Source: an uncultured Candidatus Thioglobus sp. (lineage in GTDB: Bacteria > Pseudomonadota > Gammaproteobacteria > PS1 > Pseudothioglobaceae). Taken from it: 64,000 nucleotides of DNA. The stretch spans positions 186,001 to 250,000 of the forward strand of contig CAJJCX010000004.1 of assembly GCA_905182815.1 (NCBI GenBank), in the 5' to 3' direction. The position numbers and the translations under genes were made by a program. Below, piece after piece: positions 58,324-64,000 of this stretch (the stretch's first letter is position 1; the number at the start of each line of letters is the position of its first letter). Below the pieces are notes generated by a model, which worked only from the letters and a program-made list of their open reading frames with translations, was not told the origin of the DNA and made no database searches.

Positions 58324-60057
58324 ATGTTTCAATTAGCCAAAATTTTCCCTTTTATAGCATGGTTTAGACTGACCACTATAGAGACAATTAAGGCTGATTT
58401 TTTTGCAGGATTGACAGGCGCTATTATTGTCCTTCCTCAAAGTGTTGCCTTTGCAACAATTGCAGGAATGCCTCCAGAATATGGCCTTTATACAGCGATG
58501 GTTATTCCTATAGTTGCTGCACTTTTTGGCTCGTCTTTCCATTTAGTTTCTGGCCCAACCACAGCTATTTCAATTGTTGTTTTTGCAGCAGTCAGTAAGT
58601 ACGCTGAACCTGGCAGCGCAGAATTTGTATCGCTAGCTTTGACGCTGACCTTTTTGGCGGGAGTGTACCAACTAGTTTTTGGACTTGCTAAATTTGGTAT
58701 GTTGGTAAATTTTGTTTCTCATAATGTTGTCATCGGTTTTACAGCTGGCGCAGCGCTATTGATTGCAAGCAGTCAAATCCCCTATATTGTAGGTATTGAT
58801 ATCCCCAGAGGAGAGGATTTTCTTAACACCTGGTTTGATATTTATACGGGAGTTGGGGAATTTAATATCTATCTTTTAATTGTTGGTCTTGGGACTTTAG
58901 TAACTGCGATAGTTGTTAAAATTTTAAAACCAAAATTTCCTAATTTATTAATTGGTATGCTAGTTGGTGGGCTACTGGCTTTTTACTTGGGCGGCTTTAC
59001 TGACAGCATAAAAACTGTCGGAGCAATGCCGGCTTACTTTCCTCCATTATCAACGCCTGACTTTTCGTTAAACTCATTAAAGGCACTTGCACCAGAGGCA
59101 TTTGCAATTGCACTTTTAGGTCTTATTGAGGCTTCATCAATTGGAAGGTCGATTGCTACTAAATCAAATCAAAGGATTAATGCGAATCAGGAGTTTATTG
59201 GTCAGGGAACATCAAATATTGTAGGAAGCTTTTTCTCAAGTTATGCATCTTCTGGATCTTTTACAAGGTCAGGTGTTAATTTTGAATCTGGAGCAAGAAC
59301 CCCTTTATCTGCAATTCTTGCAGCACTTTTTCTAATGGCAATTGTGTTTTTAGTTGCACCACTAATTTCGTATTTACCTCTTGCAGCAATGGCAGGAGTT
59401 ATCCTTCTTGTTGCATATAACCTCATAGATTTTAAAAATATTAAAAAAACGTTTACGTACAGCAAATCAGAGAGCGTTATCTTTACGGCAACTTTTCTAG
59501 CAACTCTATTATTTGAGCTAGAGTTTGCGATATATCTTGGAGTGCTATTATCATTAATGCTTTTTATTGCCAAGACATCAACTCCAGATGTTCATACGCT
59601 AGCATTTGGGACTCCACCAGGCGAAGGCGATAGAAGGTTGCAAAGTATTAGAAAGGCGCCTTTAGTGCAATGCCCACAGCTCAAGATAATTCGTATTGAT
59701 ATGTCAATATATTTTGGATCAATAAACCACATTCAAAAACAAATAAGTCAGATTGTTGATAATCAGAGAATTTATCACATTTTGATTGTTGCAAGTGGCG
59801 TTAACTTTATTGATCTAGCTGGAATAGAGGCGCTTCTAATTGAAAATAAACGTTTAAAAGCTCAGAATGGTAGTTTATATTTTGTTGCTGTGAAATCTAC
59901 AGCCTTTGAGTTTATGGAAAAAGTAAATTTTGTTAATGAGATTGGCAGAGATAACTTTTTTGATTCAAAAGCAGAGGCCATTAATGTTTTATATGACCGG
60001 CTTGATAAGAGTAAATGCGAAAAGTGCCAAGCACTAGTTTTTAAAGAATGTAATTAA
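58324..60057 (+). CDS. SulP-family anion transporter with STAS domain
   Basis: 577-aa SulP protein. The transporter domain has GLTGAIIVLPQSVAFATIAGMPPEYGLYTAMV, SSFHLVSGPTTAISIVV and, near residue 300, GSFFSSYASSGSFTRSGVNFESGARTPLSAI. The STAS domain begins near residue 450 (IIRIDMSIYFGSINHIQKQI) and has GVNFIDLAGIEALL. SulP proteins move sulfate or bicarbonate with Na+ or H+. Position near the Apr-Sat genes suggests sulfate or bicarbonate traffic for sulfur oxidation. A terminator closes the gene. Confidence 0.9.
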   Translation: MFQLAKIFPFIAWFRLTTIETIKADFFAGLTGAIIVLPQSVAFATIAGMPPEYGLYTAMVIPIVAALFGSSFHLVSGPTTAISIVVFAAVSKYAEPGSAEFVSLALTLTFLAGVYQLVFGLAKFGMLVNFVSHNVVIGFTAGAALLIASSQIPYIVGIDIPRGEDFLNTWFDIYTGVGEFNIYLLIVGLGTLVTAIVVKILKPKFPNLLIGMLVGGLLAFYLGGFTDSIKTVGAMPAYFPPLSTPDFSLNSLKALAPEAFAIALLGLIEASSIGRSIATKSNQRINANQEFIGQGTSNIVGSFFSSYASSGSFTRSGVNFESGARTPLSAILAALFLMAIVFLVAPLISYLPLAAMAGVILLVAYNLIDFKNIKKTFTYSKSESVIFTATFLATLLFELEFAIYLGVLLSLMLFIAKTSTPDVHTLAFGTPPGEGDRRLQSIRKAPLVQCPQLKIIRIDMSIYFGSINHIQKQISQIVDNQRIYHILIVASGVNFIDLAGIEALLIENKRLKAQNGSLYFVAVKSTAFEFMEKVNFVNEIGRDNFFDSKAEAINVLYDRLDKSKCEKCQALVFKECN

Positions 60058-60071
60058 TAGATTTTTCCAAT

Positions 60072-60102
60072 AAAAAAGCTCGATTTCATCGAGCTTTTTT
60101 TT
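60072..60102. terminator. bidirectional intrinsic terminator
   Basis: A 12-bp stem with GCTCGA core, flanked by six A on the left and a run of T on the right, loop TTTCA. It terminates the SulP gene on + and, with its A-run, the tRNA-Cys transcript on -. Confidence 0.85.
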
Positions 60103-60105
60103 GAT

Positions 60106-60179
60106 TGGAGGCTGGGACCGGAGTCGAACCGGTCTATAAGGCTTTGCAGGCCCCTGCATAACCGCTTTGCTACCCAGCC
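60106..60179 (-). tRNA. tRNA-Cys (GCA)
   Basis: 74 bases. Acceptor arms GGCTGGG and CCCAGCC pair over 7 bp, discriminator U with encoded CCA, anticodon GCA in a CCTGCAAAG loop, T-loop GGTTCGACTCC. Typical tRNA-Cys. Confidence 0.95.
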
Positions 60180-60239
60180 AATTGAGGTTAAATTTAAAAA
60201 AAAGCCTTGTTATCAAGACCAATACAAACAGTTAGAATA

Positions 60240-60315
60240 TGGAGCGGGAAACGAGATTCGAACTCGCGACATTCACGTTGGCAACGTGATGCTCTACCAG
60301 CTGAGCTATTCCCGC
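60240..60315 (-). tRNA. tRNA-Gly (GCC)
   Basis: 76 bases. Acceptor GCGGGAA with its complement, D-loop AGCTCAGCTGGTAGAGC, anticodon GCC within CACGTTGCCAACGTG, T-loop GTTCGAATC, encoded CCA. It is 60 bases from tRNA-Cys and probably in the same transcript. Confidence 0.96.
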
Positions 60316-60344
60316 ACAAGGTTGGAAATTATAGTGTTTTTTTT

Positions 60345-60929
60345 CTAACTGTCAAATGTTTTTAGCCCTGCAATTAGATATTTTATACCTGACCAGAGCG
60401 TCAGAATTGTTGCAGCAAAGAGGAGGACACGGCCCATTATATTTATCTCATTAAATGAAAAAACGAATAGAGGCTGATGAATCAAAAGAAATAGTATTGC
60501 AATCATTTGGACAAATGTTTTTGATTTCCCTATCCATGACACAGCAACATTAGCTCTTTTACCAACTTCACTCATCCATTCTCTCAGCGCAGAAACAAGA
60601 ATTTCTCTCGAGATTATGATTATTGATGGAATTGTGATATACCACGTGTGATAGTAATCTATTAGAAGAATAAGCGCTGTACAAACCATCAGCTTGTCTG
60701 CAACTGGATCAAGAAATGCCCCAAGCGCAGTTTCTTGGTTGAGTCTTCTGGCTAAGAATCCATCTATAAAGTCAGTCGCACTGATAACTATATAAATTGC
60801 AATAATAGAATTATTAATCCAGCTAAGTGGCTCTCCATCCAGATAGTTTGGCTGTAAATAAAACAAACCAATAAAGATAGGAATCAAAAAGATTCTTGAT
60901 AGGGTAATTAAATTAGGAAGAGTCATCAT
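60345..60929 (-). CDS. pgsA: CDP-diacylglycerol-glycerol-3-phosphate 3-phosphatidyltransferase
   Basis: 194-aa membrane enzyme of phospholipid synthesis, making phosphatidylglycerophosphate. MTLPNLITLSRIFLIPIFIGLFYL opens the protein. The CDP-alcohol phosphotransferase motif is ATDFIDGFLARRLNQETALGAFLDPVADKLMV (D-x2-DG-x2-AR-x8-G-x3-D-x3-D). SREILVSALREWM follows, with four more helices. Neighbouring tRNAs on the same strand (Gly, Cys downstream) recall the pgsA-glyW-cysT cluster of enterobacteria. Confidence 0.95.
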   Translation of the reverse strand: MMTLPNLITLSRIFLIPIFIGLFYLQPNYLDGEPLSWINNSIIAIYIVISATDFIDGFLARRLNQETALGAFLDPVADKLMVCTALILLIDYYHTWYITIPSIIIISREILVSALREWMSEVGKRANVAVSWIGKSKTFVQMIAILFLLIHQPLFVFSFNEINIMGRVLLFAATILTLWSGIKYLIAGLKTFDS

Positions 60930-60982
60930 AAGGCTAATTCTATCAAAGACTCGAAGTGTTTAGAGCAAACTTATTTAAATGT

Positions 60983-61059
60983 TGGTGCGCTCGGCAGGAT
61001 TTGAACCTGCAACCGCTCGGTTCGTAGCCGAGTACTCTATCCAGTTGAGCCACGAGCGC
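60983..61059 (-). tRNA. tRNA-Arg (ACG)
   Basis: 77 bases. Acceptor GCGCTCG with CGAGCGC, anticodon ACG in GGCTACGAACC, T-arm GGTTCAAATCC, encoded CCA. The A34 is expected to be edited to inosine. It lies between murF and pgsA. Confidence 0.96.
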
Positions 61060-61093
61060 AGCAGCGTAATTATCGCCATGTTTCATGCAAAGG

Positions 61094-62422
61094 TCAAGAA
61101 GAGTTTGAGGTATTTATTAAATTATCAACCAATTTATTAAGCTCCATCATTCTTGAACCTTTTATTAAAATTGTAGCGCCTTTATGATGGCTCTCTATCT
61201 CATTAAATATTGATTCAATATTCTCAAAATGGCTGCCTTTATAGTATTGAGCCTCTTGACCAATTGTTAGAAGATTATCAATATTTTGTTCACGCGCATA
61301 ATCTCCAATTTGTTGATGAAGTTTTTTTGAATCTTTACCAAGCTCTGCCATTGCTCCCAGAACTAAAACTTTCTTTTCAGGAAATTGTTTAAGTGAGTCA
61401 ATTGCAGCTTTCATTGATTGTGGATTTGCATTATAACTATCATCAAGTATAGTGAAATTTTGAAGTTTAATTAATTCTAGCCGCCCTTTTTCAGGCGCTG
61501 AATTCTCAAGACCTTTTTTTATCATCTGAGGGCTAACCCCAAGCTTAAGGGCGCAAGCTGAGGCTGCTAATGCATTGTCTATTTGATGTAAGCCAATCAT
61601 TGAAAGAGTTATATTTACAGAGCTAAGATTAAAGTTAAGATTAAAGTTTAGAGCGGAATTAGTGTGCTTAATATCACTGGCATATATGTCACTTTCATTA
61701 CCAAAAAAAGTAAGAGCTTTAGTGTTAGACATTTTTTCCCAGATATTGATATGAGGTGAGGATTTATTAACGATTGCAATACCATCTTCAGATAAAGATT
61801 CGAGAATCTCTCCTTTTGCTTTTACTAAGTTTTTCTCACTGCCAAACTCACCAAGGTGGGCATTATTCGCATTTGTAATGATTGCAATATCTGGCTGAGC
61901 CAACTTGCACAATAGCTCAATTTCATTTACATGATTTGCGCCCATTTCAATAATGCAGTATTGGTGATTTTTTTCAAGCTCTAAAAGTGTTTTAGGAACG
62001 CCTAAGTGATTATTAAGATTACCTTTAGTTGAAAGTGTTGGGCCGTGTAGGGACAAGATTGAGTGAAGCATGTTTTTTGTTGAGGTTTTTCCATTGCTTC
62101 CAGTAATTGCAATTACAATTGGCGAGTGAGATTGACGATGCCAAGCGGCTAATTTTTGGTATGCTATTTCTGAATTATTAACTTCAATAGTAGGTAAATT
62201 TGAGTTAACTTTTTTATGAGTAATAGCTGCACTAGCGCCTAAATCTTCTGCTTGTTCAATAAAGTTATGACCATCAAAATTTTCACCTTCAAGCGCAATA
62301 AAAAGCTTTCCAGAAATTTGACCTCGAGTGTCAGTACAAATGCCCTGAAAGTTGATCGCTTTATCTGAGCTTGATTTACCACTAATAATTTTGCTTATTT
62401 TATCGGTGTCAGATGAAAGCAT
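61094..62422 (-). CDS. murF: UDP-N-acetylmuramoyl-tripeptide--D-alanyl-D-alanine ligase
   Basis: 442-aa Mur ligase that adds D-Ala-D-Ala in peptidoglycan precursor synthesis. An N-terminal domain with CTDTRGQISGKLFIALEGENFDGHNFI, the ATP loop AITGSNGKTSTKN, EMGANHVNEI and the C-terminal LDDSYNANPQSMKAAID are typical of MurF. The start overlaps the murE end by 14 bases. Confidence 0.95.
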   Translation of the reverse strand: MLSSDTDKISKIISGKSSSDKAINFQGICTDTRGQISGKLFIALEGENFDGHNFIEQAEDLGASAAITHKKVNSNLPTIEVNNSEIAYQKLAAWHRQSHSPIVIAITGSNGKTSTKNMLHSILSLHGPTLSTKGNLNNHLGVPKTLLELEKNHQYCIIEMGANHVNEIELLCKLAQPDIAIITNANNAHLGEFGSEKNLVKAKGEILESLSEDGIAIVNKSSPHINIWEKMSNTKALTFFGNESDIYASDIKHTNSALNFNLNFNLSSVNITLSMIGLHQIDNALAASACALKLGVSPQMIKKGLENSAPEKGRLELIKLQNFTILDDSYNANPQSMKAAIDSLKQFPEKKVLVLGAMAELGKDSKKLHQQIGDYAREQNIDNLLTIGQEAQYYKGSHFENIESIFNEIESHHKGATILIKGSRMMELNKLVDNLINTSNSS

Positions 62423-63797
62423 CTAATGCGACCTCAACATCACTGAACTGAAAAATTTGATCACCAATAGTTTGTGTTGTTTCGTGACCCTTGCCTGCTA
62501 TAAGTAATACCTCATCTTCCCCTAAGGTTTTTACTGCCGTTTCTATTGCATGTTTTCGATCTAAGATTACCTGGACATCATTCTCTACTTTAATTCCACC
62601 AAGTATATCTTCAATAATTTTTTCTGGACTTTCGCTTCTTGGATTATCGTTTGTAAGAATTATGCTGTCAGCATTTTCACTTGCGATTTTCCCCATTAAC
62701 TGCCTCTTGGTTTTATCCCTATCTCCACCGCACCCAAAAAGCACTCTGATTTTAAATTCAGGATAGTGCGTCCTAAGAGATGCAAGGGCATTATCAAGTG
62801 CATCTGGTGTGTGTGCATAGTCTATCCAAATATGGCTGTTTTCAAGTTGCTGCATTCTGCCAGGCGGTGGATAAAGTTTTGCAAGAAAAGGAATAATTTG
62901 ATCTTCACTATATCCCAAACATTTAACACTAGTGAATGCTGCAAGAGCATTTGATAAATTAAACTCCCCTATTAAGGGTAACTCAAAGACGTAATTATTG
63001 AGCTGACAAATAAAACCATTCTCACTAGTTTTAAAGAATTCTAAATCATCGATTCCAAAGGTAAGTGGATCTTTATCCGAGGCAGTATCTAAAAAATATT
63101 GATGATTTTCATCATCCCTATTAATAATTGCTTTTTTTGAAAAACCATTCGTAAATAATTTACCTTTGGCCTCTTTATAATTATTCATTGTTTCATGATA
63201 ATCAAGATGATCTTGCGTCAAGTTGGTGAAGATGCCCTGAATAAATGAAAGCCCTTCAAGCCGATCTTGCATGAGCGCATGCGAAGAGGCCTCAATAATG
63301 GCTAGTTCAATTCCCTGGTTGCTGTATTCTTCAAGTGAGCTGTATATTGAGAAGATGTCTGGTGTTGTGTTTATACTTTTCTTTTCAACCTTGCTGATTC
63401 CAAGAGTCCCAATAACGCCATTATTAACTTCTAAGAAGTCTAGTAGCTGTGAAATGTAATGACTGACAGACGTCTTACCATTTGTACCCGTGACTGCAAT
63501 GAGATCAACATCCTTTGCTTTGGTGTAGAAATTTTGAGCAAGCCCAGAAAGGTGAAGCTTGAGGTTGTCAATTCTGATGATTGGGACGCCGCAATCAACA
63601 TCTCTTCCCTCAATTAAAACCCCTATGCAGCCATTTTCAATTGCACTGTCGATATACTCAGCACCATGATTTTTCTCACCTTGAAGGGCAATAAACAAAT
63701 CACCCTTAGTAAGTGTTTTCGTATTGAGTGACAGACCAGAAACATCAAATGCTTCAGTAGTTTCAGCAATATTGGATAAAAGGATTTTAATGTCCAT
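62409..63797 (-). CDS. murE: UDP-N-acetylmuramoyl-L-alanyl-D-glutamate--2,6-diaminopimelate ligase
   Basis: 462-aa Mur ligase. The N-terminal LSLNTKTLTKGDLFIALQGEKNHGAEYI, the ATP loop AVTGTNGKTSVSHYI and IEASSHAL are seen. DNPRSESPEKI contains the DNPR motif that selects meso-diaminopimelate, and the end has LIAGKGHETTQ. This predicts DAP-type, Gram-negative peptidoglycan. Order kdsD-like, murE, murF on the minus strand. Confidence 0.95.
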   Translation of the reverse strand: MDIKILLSNIAETTEAFDVSGLSLNTKTLTKGDLFIALQGEKNHGAEYIDSAIENGCIGVLIEGRDVDCGVPIIRIDNLKLHLSGLAQNFYTKAKDVDLIAVTGTNGKTSVSHYISQLLDFLEVNNGVIGTLGISKVEKKSINTTPDIFSIYSSLEEYSNQGIELAIIEASSHALMQDRLEGLSFIQGIFTNLTQDHLDYHETMNNYKEAKGKLFTNGFSKKAIINRDDENHQYFLDTASDKDPLTFGIDDLEFFKTSENGFICQLNNYVFELPLIGEFNLSNALAAFTSVKCLGYSEDQIIPFLAKLYPPPGRMQQLENSHIWIDYAHTPDALDNALASLRTHYPEFKIRVLFGCGGDRDKTKRQLMGKIASENADSIILTNDNPRSESPEKIIEDILGGIKVENDVQVILDRKHAIETAVKTLGEDEVLLIAGKGHETTQTIGDQIFQFSDVEVALDAFI

Positions 63798-63832
63798 TGT
63801 TATTAAAACCTATAAAGGTAATGGTCAACTTA

Positions 63833-64000
63833 CTAAAATAATTTCGCTTGAATCAAGGTATGCATGTTGATTGCGCCAACTATATTATTACTTGAGTCAA
63901 CAACTGGCAGTGAGTTTAAGCTGTATTTTTCCATCAACTGCATTGCGATTAATGCAGGCTCTTGTGGTTCAATGGACTTGCAATCTTTGGTCATGACATC
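63833..64000 (-). CDS. kdsD: arabinose-5-phosphate isomerase, C-terminal end only
   Basis: Partial; the 5' part lies beyond the window. The last 55 residues are the second CBS repeat: DVMTKDCKSIEPQEPALIA, then MEKYSLNSLPVVDSSNNIVGAINMHTLIQAKLF, matching the end of KdsD, which makes arabinose 5-phosphate for KDO and LPS. Other CBS proteins with this ending exist, but GAINMHTLI followed within a few residues by the stop is characteristic. 35 bases before murE. Confidence 0.75.
   Translation of the reverse strand, partial: DVMTKDCKSIEPQEPALIAMQLMEKYSLNSLPVVDSSNNIVGAINMHTLIQAKLF

Overview
The window is AT-rich, densely packed bacterial chromosome from a gammaproteobacterium. The best fit is a marine sulfur oxidiser of the SUP05/Arctic96BD-19 group (Candidatus Thioglobus and relatives). 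Three things point there: an aprBA-aprM-sat sulfite oxidation cluster (52.5-57.0 kb), strong AT bias, and a mixotrophic gene set (TRAP transporter, sulfonate and inositol genes) among ordinary gammaproteobacterial housekeeping genes (EF-P/EpmA, YcgN, tmRNA, RnfB-like protein). The lineage is inferred from gene content, not from a marker tree.

Layout. 0-2.6 kb: end of an inositol-type operon (iolC partial, iolB, iolJ). 2.7-7.4 kb: DAHP synthase, a lipoprotein, an ABC-2-type permease and a GMC oxidoreductase. 7.7-16.4 kb: a TRAP transporter (dctPQM) facing a minus-strand operon suyA-suyB-hpsN-hpsO-hpsP-gntR, read as uptake and desulfonation of 2,3-dihydroxypropane-1-sulfonate (DHPS) through sulfolactate to pyruvate and sulfite. 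16.5-22.0 kb: small proteins, PEP carboxykinase, a DegT-type aminotransferase and a YhiN-type flavoprotein. 22.2-29.7 kb: an accessory region bracketed by two CIA30-domain paralogues and lying against the 3' end of tmRNA. It holds an unknown protein with a CoiA-like zinc-ribbon fragment, aconitase X, a shortened aldo/keto reductase, and a hydroxylysine-kinase-like/phospho-lyase-like pair. A perfect 148-bp direct repeat flanks the aconitase X block.

29.8-37.9 kb: tmRNA, tyrS, proA, holA, ftsH, folP, glmM. 37.9-43.1 kb: a TauE-like exporter, an Lrp-type regulator, a siroheme sulfite/nitrite reductase with DUF934 partner, ferredoxin-NADP reductase and a frameshifted rnfB-like gene. 43.1-52.4 kb: queA, an MFS transporter, sucCD, efp-epmA, ycgN, argG and small genes. 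52.5-60 kb: aprA, aprB, aprM, sat, azlCD and a SulP transporter. 60-64 kb: three tRNAs (Cys, Gly, Arg), pgsA, murF, murE and the end of a kdsD-like gene.

How it fits together. The window joins organosulfonate catabolism to lithotrophic sulfite oxidation. The sulfite released by SuyAB could be oxidised to APS by AprBA-AprM, converted by Sat to sulfate plus ATP, exported by the TauE-like protein, or reduced for assimilation. A 12-bp palindrome core is shared between the regions upstream of suyA and sat. Six single-base frame disruptions in five genes (rnfB, an MFS gene, sucD, argG twice, aprM) all lie between 42.7 and 55.1 kb. Several hit genes expected to be essential, so base-call or assembly indels are more likely than real gene decay.
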